Of a stretch of DNA of 64,000 nucleotides, positions 1 through 10,530 are shown piece by piece. The notes beneath the pieces were generated by a model that worked only from the letters and a program-made list of their open reading frames with translations, searched no databases and was not told the origin of the DNA. Numbering within the stretch: position 1 is the first letter of the stretch; every line of letters begins with the position of its first letter. This DNA comes from Ursus arctos. Its lineage: Eukaryota; Chordata; Mammalia; Carnivora; Ursidae. The position numbers were made by a program, and so were the translations under genes. The stretch spans positions 45,954,475 through 46,018,474 of the forward strand of contig NW_026622808.1 in assembly GCF_023065955.2 (NCBI RefSeq), given 5' to 3'.

Positions 1-475
1 TTCTTGTTACCTCATTTGCTGTAAGCTCAGAGTCTTGACACTGGAGTCCTTCTCTGGGAAGTGTTAGCCAAATAGTGTCCTGTCCTAAGTCATGCCCATT
101 CTCTAGGGACAGCTCACAATCCAATGACTGGTCAACATGTGTATGTGGATGGGAGGGCAGGGAGAGGTGCAGGAAGGGCTGGCTCCCTGACATCAGGTGC
201 CCTGAGGGCCATTCCCTCTCAGGAAGCCTTTTGCACTGTTGTCAAGTCAATTTTCTTAAGGTTCAGCTCTGTTAATATTTCCCACAGCAAACAGCGCTAT
301 TTCTCTTAAGTATGGCCTATGGAACATTAGTCTGCCAACTGCTTTTTAAGAAAGGGAAAAAAAAAAGGATATTCTGTGAACAAATAAATCTGAGAAATGA
401 TATGAGTTTTATTCCCTTATAAAGCACATCAGCCTATTCAAGGCTCTGGGCAATCCTGCAGTAAACGACCTGTCA
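1..475. other. unique non-coding sequence
   Basis: No repeat, exon or open frame of note was recognised here. Short frames in the first 310 bases lack splice context and overlap each other, as expected by chance. Confidence 0.5.
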
Positions 476-495
476 AACCTTTTAAACTTTATTTC

Positions 496-677
496 TTTTT
501 TTTTTTAAGATTTTATTTATTTATTTGACAGAGATAGGGACAGCCAGCGAGAGAGGGAACACAAGCAGGGGGAGTGGGAGAGGAAGAAGCAGGCTCCCCG
601 TGGAGGAACCTGATGTGGGGCTCGATCCCAGAACACAGTGATCATGCCCTGAGCTGAAGGCAGACGCCCCCCCCCCC
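496..677 (-). mobile_element. SINEC (tRNA-Lys-derived carnivore SINE), head replaced by a C-run
   Basis: The T-run at 496-506 is the reversed A-tail. It is followed by ttatttatttgaca, the ccagcgagagaggga block and gatgtggggctcgatccc, the reversed SINEC body. The tRNA-like head stops at ggcagacg and is replaced by about 11 C residues (667-677) in place of the usual A-box segment. A flanking duplication, aaaccttttaa on both sides (about 475-485 and 678-688), supports retrotransposition. It belongs to the younger arctoid subfamily. Confidence 0.9.
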
Positions 678-698
678 AAACCTTTTAACCTTTTAATC

Positions 699-796
699 CA
701 GTGTTTTCCAAACCTATTTGGCCGTAGAACACTGTTGAACCCCGGTTGACATCCAAAAGAAACTGTGCTCTGTGGAACACCCCTTGGGAATTGCTG
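699..796. mobile_element. hAT-like non-autonomous DNA transposon
   Basis: Starts cagtgttttccaaac and ends cttgggaattgctg. These ends are imperfect inverted repeats of the type seen in old mammalian hAT elements, around a body reading ggccgtagaacactg and ctctgtggaacacc. It lies directly beside the SINE duplication. The subfamily is not assigned. Confidence 0.45.
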
Positions 797-800
797 ACTT

Positions 801-1525
801 CCTGGAATGGCATTTGAGATCCTCTTAGCCTGACACAGCCACATAGTACTAGGTCTAGAGTTTTCTTTCCACTTTTCTTCTTTTGTCCTTTGGTTCCCTC
901 CACCATAGACAGTCTTTTGGTTGAAACCCATCACATGCTTGAAATCCCAGATGCTCCAAGAAGCCTTACACAAATCTCCCAACCAGAGTCAACCTTTCCT
1001 TTCTCTGAGTTCTCAAAGTAACTGTGCAATACATGGCAGCCGTAGAGGCCTCAGGCTCTGGATCATGGTTTTGCAGGTTACAGGACTTTCTCATTTCAAA
1101 ATGGAATAATGTGGCATTTGCCACATAGACTTATGTTGTGGGTTAAACAAGAGGATGAATGGGGTGCAATTAAATCTAAGATACTAAAGGCAAGAACAGT
1201 ATAGAATTCATCTTTGTAGTTTCTGATGAATCTTGCAGTTTTGAATACAAAAGATCTTTATGTTTGCAGAATTGTTACACTCAAATGTTAATAGAGATTC
1301 TGGGTCATGTATTACCTTCACAGCCTATTGATGAGATAAATTATTTGTGCTTTTGGGGGGGAATTCTGTGTTTTATAGTATGATCATTCATCTTAGTTGT
1401 ACCCTTATAAACTGGATGGGCTTTGGAAGGTCACTTATCCCCTCTGGAGCATCAGAGAGTGTCCAGATGTATACCATTTAAGGGATTGAGCGAAGTCAAT
1501 AAGACTTTCAAAATTTTTTAAACAT
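801..1525. other. unique sequence with a possible MIR trace
   Basis: Mostly unremarkable. About 1420-1500 reads like a worn MIR core (aaggtcacttatcccctct, then agtgtccagatgtatacc), but too little is preserved for a firm call. No gene evidence. Confidence 0.35.
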
Positions 1526-1722
1526 GCGGTACCTGCATGGCTTAGTAGGTTAAGTGTCCAACTCTTGGTTTTTGGCTCGGGTCATGATCTCCGTGTCATT
1601 AGATGGAGCCCCACATGGGAGTCTGATAGGGATTCTCTCTCTCTCTCTCCCTCTGCCCTTCCCCTACTCACACACACTGTCTCTCTTTTCCTAAAGTAAG
1701 TAAACAAATCTTTTAAAAAAAT
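1526..1722 (+). mobile_element. SINEC, older subfamily
   Basis: The tRNA-like head (cctgcatggcttagtagg) is followed by aactcttggtttttggctc, ggtcatgatctc, a TC-rich body at about 1633-1690 and an A-rich tail. The aactcttggtttt segment marks the older subfamilies. It is clearly more diverged than the copies at 33.8 and 59.1 kb. Confidence 0.85.
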
Positions 1723-3650
1723 GTTTAAACCACCAAGAAACTTTAAAAATTAATTCTCCCATGATTCGAGATGCTTAAAAAAAAAAAAAAAGCAAACAGC
1801 ACTAATTGAATTAATAATCACTGGTGTTCCTATTTTTTCTAATCGAAATGATATTTTAAAAAACCTGATGATTTAGCTTGCTTGTTCAATCTTACCACAA
1901 ACAAGTAGACAGTTTTCCCCTGGGATTTCTATAATATTGAACCACAGCACTTAGAGACAGATTGTGGCCTTCATTGATATGGAAGGAACGTATGTGATGA
2001 GTAAACATCATCTAGACAGATAAGGCAACAAGAAAGTGGGGTAGGAACAGTGATTTGGGCAGAAGGAACTGGTATATAGGCCCAAACACAAAGATCAGAG
2101 GAAATGTGGTACTTTGGGGAACTCCATGTGTGTTTGTGTGTGCACACGTGGGAGTGCAAAACACACTTATACCAGGTAACAGTATAACATTTATTTCTAA
2201 CTATGTGTCGGGGTCAAAAAAGTTTGCTCAACATGATTCCAGACTTCAAGAAGCTTTCTTATAAAGGCCTGCTCTGAGTCACCATAGGAACCAGGTGGTA
2301 GACATTAACAAAACAGCACAAATCCATCTCTCCCACTAAAACACGGGGTTCCAGGGAGCATGTCCTGTTGCTGTTATGTAAGACTTTACTGACACGTTCA
2401 AGTTGAAAGAAGGACTTCTCTCAGAAGACCAGAAACGGACTGCTTCAGAAAGATGTATAGGCTTAATGCATCTCCTGTTGGACAGGGGCAGTTCTGGGCT
2501 GTGTCTGTGGTGTTAGATATTTGTGGTCTCCTCGACTTCCTGTGGCTTGGTGGCTTTTTTTGCTCAGCATCGACCATGGGAGAGCCGGACCCACCATCTG
2601 TGCTGGGAACTTCAAAGATGTGTTTTGGTTTACATTCTGTTACAATGAACTCAATGCAAATTGTTTTTATGTTGTTTTTAAAATTTGTTATTTTACTTGT
2701 TTTTGGAAGTGGGAGAATAAGGGGAGTGAACTAGTACTGTGTTGGCTTGACTGGAAAAAAAAGAAGAAGAAGATCAACAGATGTTAGTTTTGATTCATTG
2801 TTTTCTTCTGTGGGAATGTAGTTTTTACTATTTTTCACATTCTATTTGGATCCAGATTTTTCTTGGTAGGGGAAAATGCTAAATTTCCATTTAGATACAT
2901 GCATTTGAACAGTGGCAACTTGCCATAGACCTCTCCTTTCTTTCCTTATTTTTTTTTCTGAAATAGCACAGAAACTTCCTCGAACTTCAGGCTGAGCTGA
3001 ACTTTATTGAACGGTCCTTCAAAGGTCAACTGAAAGGCACTATTTCTCACGGAGAAGAAGGCTCTCAATCAGAGTTTAGAGTGAACCAGAAGAGACCTGA
3101 CCATGAATTTAATCCCATTCCGACTGATCTGGCTGGTAACGCAGTCCAGCTTAAGGGAAGTGATGTGAATTGCCCATGCTCACTGGTGACAGAGCTAGAC
3201 CTAGGACCAAGCTCAGGAACACCACACAAGGCTCTTCCCACTTGGCCTCACTGCCTCTTCAAATGCTTGGGAATAGCTTCTCTAAGATGTAAGTTTCATG
3301 GAAAACACTAGCCATGCTAATCAGATAAAACTCAACATACACTGTGTTACTGGCAAGCAAATTTCAAAAGTAATTGATGTTGTAAAACTGGACGTTTTAT
3401 TTATTGGTTAATTAAGTTTATTATTACAGTAGGAGTCTCCAGAGAAAATTGCTAGTTTATTAAGGATTTTTACTGTGATAGATAATAAGGTAGAAGGAAG
3501 CTCCCTAAGAATAGTCAAGGTTTCCAATACTGAATTTTTTTTCCATTGAAATTATAATTACTGGAAGTGTGTAAAGTATAATCAGAGGAATGATCCAAAT
3601 CACTGGCTGGAATTTGGAACTGAGGAAGGAAAATTTCTAATAATTTAGAC
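1723..3650. other. unique non-coding sequence
   Basis: A 1.9-kb stretch in which I recognise no interspersed repeat. Frames at 2453-2787 and 3081-3311 are short, lack good splice signals and resemble no protein I know. Confidence 0.45.
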
Positions 3651-3855
3651 CACAGTTTCTTAACGTCAGCCCTATTAACAGTTTGGACCAGAGAATTCCT
3701 TGTTATGGGGGGCTAACCTATGATTGTACGATGTTTAGCAGCATTCCTGACCCCTAGATACCAGTAACACACCCCCAGTTGTCATAACCCAAATTATCTC
3801 CAGACACTGTCAAATGCCCCCTGGGGGATAAAACTACCCCCACTTGAGAATCACT
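3651..3855 (-). mobile_element. MER20-like hAT-Charlie element
   Basis: Reversed MER20 pattern: cagtttcttaacgtcagccctattaac, then gatgtttagcagcattcctgac, cagttgtcataaccc, tctccagacactgtcaaatg, ending gagaatcact. The terminal pair cagtttct/gagaatcact is the expected inverted repeat. Length is about 205 bp against roughly 220 for the family. Confidence 0.85.
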
Positions 3856-4082
3856 AATTTAGACGAGGACGGATGTTTAAAATTAAGGACCTCGTTCTTT
3901 TCATAAAAGAGAGAGGCATAAGAGAGGTTAGGAGAGAGAGATATTATTCTTTCTTATTATAAATGTAATAAATACTTATATTTATAAAATATTGAAGCAT
4001 ATGTTATTTAAATAATACCAGATTACCTCAAGATCAGTCTCTGCACGTTGGTTGTCACAATCAAGAATGTCACAAGCCTGAG

Positions 4083-4273
4083 GGGCACCTGGGTGGCTCA
4101 GTTGGTGAAGCGTCTGGCTTCAGCTCAGGTCATGATTCCGGTGTCCTGAGATCGAGTCCCACGCCCGGCTGCTTGCTCAGCGGGGAGTCTGCTCCTCCCT
4201 CCGCCTCCACCACCCCCTGCCCCCGCTTGTGCTCTCTCACTCTTTCTCTCAGATAAATAAAATCTTAAAAACG
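4083..4273 (+). mobile_element. SINEC with clear target-site duplication
   Basis: Head ggggcacctgggtggctcag (A-box region), then gagatcgagtccc (B-box region), a CT-rich body and the tail cagataaataaaatctt. The flanks gaatgtcacaagcctga (about 4065-4081) and gaatgtcacgagcctga (about 4275-4291) differ at one base and are the target duplication. Confidence 0.95.
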
Positions 4274-4474
4274 GAATGTCACGAGCCTGACATCCCCAAA
4301 TCAATGTAGCGTGTCACCAAAGTCTCCCTAAGACATGGAGGGACAGCAAATGCAGGTCCTGGCTACAGCTCCCCGAAATCCCTCTTGGAGCACATATTAG
4401 TTCCTCTCATCAGAACAAGGGCTCTTTCACAATCTCTCCTCTTCTCCCTCAAACTCAGCCTCAAACTCCAGCTC

Positions 4475-4700
4475 TCGCGGGCTTTCCCGTCTCCCCTCAC
4501 TGCCCCTGCTTCAGGATCCCCGACTTAGTCCTTCCGCGCGCGGTTCTCTGACTTCCGGCTCTAGAGCCCCGTAATCTCTCTCCGCGTCGCTGCCTCACCC
4601 ACTGCCTAGAGCCGCACCACAAAAGGCCCGGAGTCCGGGCAAACCCTGAACCTTCCTTGGAATGGTCTGAGCTCGGGGGAGGCTTTAAACCTTTATACAA
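4475..4700 (-). promoter_or_regulatory. small CpG-dense patch with minus-strand TATA box: candidate promoter
   Basis: By hand count there are 17 CpG dinucleotides between 4475 and 4676, including ccgcgcgcgg and tccgcgtcgc. The surrounding DNA is strongly CpG-poor. On the minus strand ttgtataaag (TATAAAG, 4691-4697) lies just upstream of the CpG-rich segment, which would then be a 5' leader. No known gene was recognised. The minus-strand frame at 4497-4700 (67 codons, rich in Arg, Ser and Gly) resembles nothing I know. A GC-rich retrocopy fragment is the main alternative, but no bounding duplication was seen. Confidence 0.4.
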
Positions 4701-4704
4701 GACT

Positions 4705-4727
4705 TTTTTTTTTTTTTTTTTTTTTTA
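4705..4727. repeat. poly-T tract
   Basis: About 22 consecutive T residues directly beside the CpG-dense patch. It could be the A-tail of a reversed retrosequence extending rightwards (the sequence to about 4890 was not recognised) or a simple homopolymer. Confidence 0.8.
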
Positions 4728-5039
4728 AATCCTGGTCATACCAGAAAGAAGAAAATAAGCAGCAGCTCCACGACTCACAAACAAATCTGGTGGGTGTCTA
4801 GGCAGGTGGGATTGACACCTGCGGCTCTAAGGAAAGCATCAAGAGGAAGATATGTAGTGTGCATTCCCCAATCATGCAGGGGAAATAAAATGACTTGACC
4901 TTTCCTTCCACATCCTTTTCCCCATTGAATTATGAGGCTGACTGCAGGATGTTTCAGTCTTCTATGGGACCATCATCATCCTTGCTCCCATCCTGCTCAT
5001 CGTGTATTGCGTACTTCCTACGCGCCACTGTAAACACTT

Positions 5040-5175
5040 GCAAGATTGTAATACTTAACTTTCATTACAACTATTAACACGGGAGCTATTAGTATTTCCA
5101 ATTGACTGGAGAGGAAACTGAATCTCACGGTGGTTACGGATGCTCCCCAGGATGACATAGCTATAAACTTTTCAC
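5040..5175 (-). mobile_element. MIR fragment
   Basis: Reversed MIR core: ggagctattagtatttcca, then gagaggaaactgaatctc and gatgacatagctataaact, matching the pattern near gaggaaactgaggc followed by cacacagctagtaag. Diverged. Confidence 0.55.
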
Positions 5176-5179
5176 TTGT

Positions 5180-5468
5180 TTGGAAGTGCAAGACAAATTC
5201 CCATGCTTAAGAATCTCTCGTTTCATTTTGTCCTTTGCTGTGTGTGTGTCTTTGAGCCTACGCTATGGTAGGCGGCCAGGGGAAGAACAACCTGTTGCCG
5301 TTTCCACCTGTCTTCCAACCAAGGTCTGTGGATGACAGCTAAAGGAGGGCTGGTCAGGTGGGCAGTAAGAAACACTTTGCCCGGGATTTCTATTGTGAAA
5401 ACATATCCAAATAGTCTTCCCCCACATGTTAGCCACGTCTGCTCTGGCTCTGTTTGGATGTGTCATGA
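5180..5468. other. unique non-coding sequence
   Basis: Nothing recognised. A short TG run (about 5238-5250) is the only simple-sequence feature. Confidence 0.4.
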
Positions 5469-5605
5469 ATCTTGCTACTCAAAATAGACTCCCCAGGCCT
5501 ATGGCATCAATGACACCTGGGAACTTGTAAGAAATGTATCCTCCTGGGCCACACTCGAGACCTACTGAAGTAGGTGATTTGAATATGGTGTCCTCAGGAT
5601 GTTAA
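5469..5605 (-). mobile_element. MER5A-like hAT-Charlie element, partial
   Basis: Reversed MER5A: ttgctactcaaaatagact, gacacctgggaacttgtaag, cgagacctactgaag. It ends where the oppositely oriented copy begins about 35 bp later. Confidence 0.75.
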
Positions 5606-5640
5606 CAGAAAGGTGGTCCCAGTACAAAATTTCCACAGTC

Positions 5641-5820
5641 TGGTGGTTCTCAAACTTGTGCATATATCAAGTTCACTTGGAGGACTTGAGAAAATACAAA
5701 TTGCTGAGCTTCCCCTCTGCCCTAGGGTTTTGGGTTTGGTAGATATGGGGTGGGGCCCAAGAATTTGGATTTCTGGTAAGTTCCCAAGGGGGCTAGGGGA
5801 CCACACTTGGTGAACCATTG
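5641..5820 (+). mobile_element. MER5A-like hAT-Charlie element
   Basis: Near-complete forward copy: tggtggttctcaaacttgtg, ttgctgagcttcccctctgc, ggggtggggcccaagaattt, ending ggaccacacttggtgaacca. The two ends form the expected short inverted repeat. Confidence 0.85.
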
Positions 5821-6600
5821 TTACAGCCAGATGCTTTGAGAGGCTACTAAAAGTTAAACCAAAGTAAGCAATTAGTTTTCCAACAGGTCTCAGAGCTGTT
5901 AATGTGCTAATACTTGTTTCCCAAACTCTTGGTGGTGGGGGCGGGGGCAGGACAAAACATCATTATAGATGAGTGTTGCACAAAATGAACTTTGGAAACC
6001 ACTTCTCTGCAAACAATAAAGTCTAGCAATTTTGACCAAAAAAAAGAAAAAAAAAAGCTGAATGTAGTAAAATAACCGCTTTGGTCGAGTGAAGGGTAGC
6101 CTTGGTGTTGGTAGTGTCAGCACAGCTGTTGTGTCTTCTAGCAAATGAGTAGCACATTTCTCCAAGGGATTTCGACAGATTGAAAATAAATGATAAATTA
6201 TTGAGATTCACATAACACAGACCGGGAATTAAAAAGAGACAAAAAAAAAAAAAATCTTCAACGACATTTGAATTGCTGCTTCACCCCCCCATTGAAATAC
6301 AAGCCAAGAATAAAACATTGATTAAATAGAGAGCATTGACATTTTACCCCTGCGGTGCTGGACACCAGCCTAGACAAAGAGCCGGGTAAACTCGAAAGAC
6401 AAAGAGCCCTTTTGTGAGGCAGTAAGTTCATCTGGGAGAAATATTAAGTGAACTCTCAAAGGAGAGAGTTCTCCAACATCTTTACCTACAACACTCATTG
6501 AGAGGCAATAGGTAAAATCACATTCAAAATATATGGGGGAAGGAGGATGAAGGAATTTATTAAAGGATGGAATTGGAAGATACATAAAACACAGCTTTTG
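5821..6600. other. unique AT-rich sequence
   Basis: Contains a G-rich run (about 5934-5949) and A-runs (6038-6056, 6241-6254). The pair tgtttcccaaact / ctttggaaaccact near 5917-6003 could be ends of a small hAT element but is weak. Confidence 0.35.
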
Positions 6601-6604
6601 CCTT

Positions 6605-7035
6605 CAGGGATGGAAATTTTTATTAGAAAATGAAAACCAAAATGAACAATAAGGTATGAGCAAGAAGACACGTTCTTCTGAGCAAACAAAACATAAAATG
6701 TCAATTGTGCTATATTCTCTATGGGTAGGAAGTAGAGCAGTGGACAAAATAGACAATTTCTCTCAAAGATCATAAACTGTAATAAAGGAGTACCAGTTAA
6801 AAATAATAAACAATAAATCAAATAAGAGTCTTGTTTGAAGATAAACAAGGAGAGGAAAGAGAAAATAAGAGGGATTGCGTAGATTTGCTTTAGAAAGTGT
6901 GCTCAGGGAAAGCTTCTCTGATGATTTGTTTTGGCTAAGAAGAAAGAAAATAGAAGAAATGACCCACATAAGTGTTTGGGTAAGGAGCATTCTAGAAATC
7001 CAGAATAGGGTATGAAAAGGACAATAATCAGGAAA
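6605..7035 (+). mobile_element. ancient mammalian repeat, family not assigned (copy 1 of 4)
   Basis: Carries the ordered block agggaaagcttctctgatga ... aggagcattctagaaatcc. This corresponds to a long mammalian consensus that I recall (phrases like aggcctctctgaggaggtgac and gagcattccaggcagaag) but cannot name. Related copies are at 14.5, 16.3 and 59.8 kb. Confidence 0.35.
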
Positions 7036-7039
7036 GAAA

Positions 7040-8035
7040 ATGGGCATTTATGGAACTGAAAGGAGATGACTTTAAATGAACTCTTGCTTTGCAGAAGTGA
7101 CTGTGCTGGGTCACCTGTGTGTGCCTGAGTATGTATCAGGTTGGAAGGGTGTGGGGAGGGGGGTGATGGTGTTCAAGATCAAGTTAGACCTTGGTCTCAT
7201 GATTTCAACCATTTCATTTCTTATGATTTGTTCACTCAGCCCCCAAATGCTACCAGCTGGTTTCTGCCATGTTAACACAGAAAAAATAAAATCAGTGACT
7301 GTGTCCAGTTCTACACGGAGAGTCATGTGTAGTGTTAGTAACTGTTATTCTTGCTAAAAGATTCTTTTATATCCCTAACCTGTGGTTAAAAGTTATTCCT
7401 TAACATGAGTGCTAAGTTCAAGTTTGGGCAAAGAGCTGCAACAATTTAAAGTTGCTCCACAACTTCAAATCCTTAAGGAAGCTTACATCTCTTTCAAGTA
7501 GGGCTACCATGAGAAATGAAATATTAGGGAATATTCAGTCGATGATGGCCCAAGCTCATTCTCCCTATTACATATTATTGTAAAAGACTTTCCAATGAAT
7601 AGAGGTATTGGGAAGATCTTACATATAAAGAAATGATTGGTTGCTGCATTCATAAATTACAGATAAATATTTCTTAACCCAAGACTTACAAAGATGAACA
7701 TGAAAAGGATACAAATATATCTGGAAATGATTTTGTTGGAAGAACATTTTAGAAAGTGAATATGCAGAAGATTATTTTTGTGTTGTTTAATATAAAAGCG
7801 CTCAGAAAAATCCCAAAAGGTTGGAATTAATTATCAAATTGTTTTACTCAAGTATCATAGAGTATTCATTCTGGAAAAACAAAGGGGCTGGCAAGTGAAT
7901 TCAACGAAAGCAACACAGCTCAGATTTGAAAAAAAAAAAAGCATTGATCTTCCCTCCTGTGATTTTCAGTACTATGAACCTGAGCATTTGCCTTGTAAAT
8001 TCAGATCCCTGAAATAGAAACTCTCCCACTGTCAT
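7040..8035. other. unique AT-rich sequence
   Basis: No recognisable repeat or gene. A short minus/plus frame pair at 7076-7357 has no supporting signals. Confidence 0.4.
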
Positions 8036-8440
8036 AGTGGAACACAGGCCATGGGATTGTTTCATGACTCAGAAGCTCAAATATTATGTTTGCTCTGTGC
8101 TTTAAAGTGGCATCAAGTTATTCGAGGCTGGCTGAAATCATTTGAGGAAGAGGCAAAAGTCTGCTTTTCCTTTCCTTTCTGTAAGATGGCAAGATTGTGT
8201 AATCATATCCCAGCTGAATCTGGCTTGTGTTGTTAGAGGAATTATCTCCTCATTAAAAACAAATCTTAATAGGCCTAATTTGAAGGCTGCTTTTGTCTGT
8301 AACTTGATCAAGAGGGTAATGACTGTGAGCCACGCTAAACAGAGGGAGAGTAAAAGAAAGTCAGAAACATTAAACAGTGCAGATTACAGTCACATTAGAG
8401 TGCTTTTGATATGCAAATGAAGCACACAGGGCAAAAAATA
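8036..8440. promoter_or_regulatory. candidate conserved non-coding element
   Basis: About 400 bp without any repeat signature, with homeodomain-like TAAT cores (ggcctaatttgaagg, cctcattaaaaac) and a perfect octamer ATGCAAAT at 8411-8418. The composition resembles developmental enhancers, but conservation itself cannot be seen from one sequence. Confidence 0.25.
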
Positions 8441-8554
8441 AAAAAACAGAAATGGGTTTGTTTCTATTTCATTTCTTGATCCTCTCCTTAAAGCACCCAG
8501 GAGAACCCAAGTCTTTAAGAAATGACTTGGTTTGAGAGACATGTAATTGTTATT

Positions 8555-8775
8555 TTCAGGGTCTTAGTGTCCTCAGTTGCAAAATGGGAATAGCAATGTC
8601 TATAATTATTATGACAGGGTGGTTATAAAGATTAAACAAATTAATACATGTGAAGCATTTAGAACAGTGTCTGGGCTTCTAATCCATCCAGCACATAGTT
8701 ACTGATAGCCCTTACTATAACGTTTAGCTATTTTTATTGGTGCTGTTATTACTATTATTATTAGCATTTTTTCTT
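8555..8775 (+). mobile_element. MIR
   Basis: Core and tail: cctcagttgcaaaatggga, then ggtggttataaagattaaac, gtgaagcatttagaacagtgtctgg, gcacatagttactgatag and gttagctatttttattg. Clear MIR order with a short insertion in the tail. Confidence 0.8.
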
Positions 8776-8945
8776 ATTCTATATGAACTAGAAGAGCAGT
8801 CATAGATACAGAGAATTTTGGAACTGAAAAATGTTTAGGGTGTTTTTTCCAGAACTGCATTTCATGAATACCCACTGTTACCTTAAAGGTTTTCTCTGAC
8901 TGGTGACTTTTGGGAAATTCTAGGTTAAATATAATCAAGACCATT

Positions 8946-9096
8946 GCAGTGATCTCAGTGTCCTGAGATTGAGCCCTGCGTCAGGCTCTGCGCTCCTCAG
9001 GAAATCTGCTTCTCCCTCTGCCCCTCCCCCTGCTCATGCGTATGTGCGCACTCTTTCTCTCAAATAAATAAAATCTTAAAAAAAAGAAAAAAAGAG
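8946..9096 (+). mobile_element. SINEC, 5'-truncated
   Basis: Begins inside the body (gatctcagtgtcctgagat) and runs through ctccctctgcccctccccct to caaataaataaaatctt and an A-rich tail. The duplication atcaagaccatt at 8934-8945 and 9097-9108 shows that truncation occurred at insertion. Confidence 0.93.
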
Positions 9097-9289
9097 ATCA
9101 AGACCATTTCACCGCAGAGGCTTCAGATCCCTTACGACGCCGACAATGTGAATCTCAAAGAGCACGATGTTCTGGTCAGCCTTGCCAAAATGTATTTGAC
9201 CTCAAACCCATTTCTCACAGAATGTCTTGTAACCCCTTGAGAAACATTAGTTCTTAAAGAAAATTATGGATGACAATTCAATGATGCCC

Positions 9290-9375
9290 ACAGGAAAAAT
9301 GACTTCTCCAAAGCCCTCAGTTAGTTAAGGGCAGAGTCTGGGCTTATGCCTGGGTCTCCTGAACTGATGCCAATT
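9290..9375 (-). mobile_element. MIR fragment
   Basis: Short reversed MIR core: gacttctccaaagccctcag, ttagttaagggcagagtct and gcctgggtctcctgaact. Only about 85 bp are recognisable. Confidence 0.45.
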
Positions 9376-9634
9376 ATTAGTAAAGACTAATTTAAAAGAT
9401 CCCATATCAGTAAGGGAGCTCTGATGACTAGATTTCTCTTTAAGAGTTTGTCAGTGGAAGCTCATCTATGATGCCTTTCTATAAGCAATGCCAGGAAGCT
9501 CTCTACCTTTGAACCGGCCCTGAAACGAATCATCTCCCCCTTATATAAAGATGGCCAAGAGAAAGGACTGTTAACCATTACTGGCCCGGTAGGAGATTCT
9601 GGCCTAGGCTTGGGGTCTTTGGATTCTATTACAG

Positions 9635-9759
9635 GAATTTCTCACATAGGAAACCTCCTTAGGGCTCCCAGACCAATGCTACTCAGTCAAGCCAGAAGTG
9701 CTATAGTGGGCCACGGATCAGCTTTGTTAGGGAACTTCCTCGAACCAGTTCACAAGGAG
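9635..9759 (+). other. candidate exon (splice-flanked open frame), unrecognised
   Basis: A 125-base segment follows ttctattacag (acceptor-like, AG at 9633-9634) and ends at aaggag|gtaagtata, a near-perfect donor (GT at 9760-9761). One frame is open throughout (residues such as SHIGNLLRAPRPMLLSQ). A TATATAAAG motif lies upstream at 9541-9549. The product resembles no protein I know. The acceptor's pyrimidine tract is weak, so this may be chance or a non-coding RNA exon. Confidence 0.2.
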
Positions 9760-9839
9760 GTAAGTATAGACATTGTGAGTCAGCATTTGGAGACTTGGAT
9801 AATAATGTGCAGAGAAATTTTGTGTCTGTGCACATGTTA

Positions 9840-10002
9840 ATCTAAGTTTTTAAAACAGGGCTTGTATTTGTATACATTTTTAGTATTTCATTTCTCTAGT
9901 AATTTATTTTTATTGCATTTTATAAGAGCATCAGTCCAGGACAGAGTAAATATTAAAAAATAAATAAATAAAGCTTGTCCTTTACCTTAGATAGTTCGAG
10001 AG
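9840..10002. other. unique AT-rich sequence
   Basis: Nothing recognised apart from a short (AAAT)n run near 9954-9971. Confidence 0.4.
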
Positions 10003-10182
10003 ACTGGTTCTCAGAAGTAACAGCCCCAGACCCGCAGTATCATCATCACTAGAGAACTTGTTAGAAATGCAATTCTTGGTTCTACTCCAGACCTACTACA
10101 TTAGAAATTCTGGGGTAGGATCCAACAATCTTTATTTTAATAAGCCCTTTGGGTGATTAATATGCACACAAAATTTTAGAAT
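10003..10182 (-). mobile_element. MER5A-like hAT-Charlie element
   Basis: Reversed MER5A order: actggttctcagaagtaac, agaacttgttagaaatgcaa, ctccagacctactacattag, aatctttattttaataagcc, gattaatatgcac. Confidence 0.8.
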
Positions 10183-10199
10183 ACACACATATACATACA

Positions 10200-10240
10200 T
10201 ATGAGAGAGAGAGAGAGACAGAGAGACAGAGACAGAGATT
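10200..10240 (+). repeat. (GA)n / (GACA)n microsatellite
   Basis: atgagagagagagagagaca followed by gagagaca repeats. It directly abuts the degenerate end of the MER5A copy. Confidence 0.9.
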
Positions 10241-10530
10241 TCAAACTCTGGTGTGCAAAGATAATATCACATTATTTCTCTATAATCAAATTAAATTATA
10301 CTCCTAACCACCACTTATTCAGGTTGGAAGTAATTTCAATGTCAGTTAGGATTAGGTTCAGTTATGAGTAGTGGAGACCCCCCAAAACAGCGGCCACATC
10401 AATAAGTAGACTTTTGGGGAAAAAGCCAAGCAGCAAGGGTGTTTTTTAAAGGTGATTTTGTTTTCTGCTCTGTCTAAATCCTCCGGAACAAGAGGACACA
10501 GAGGCCTGCCTACCTTATTTTATTTTATTA

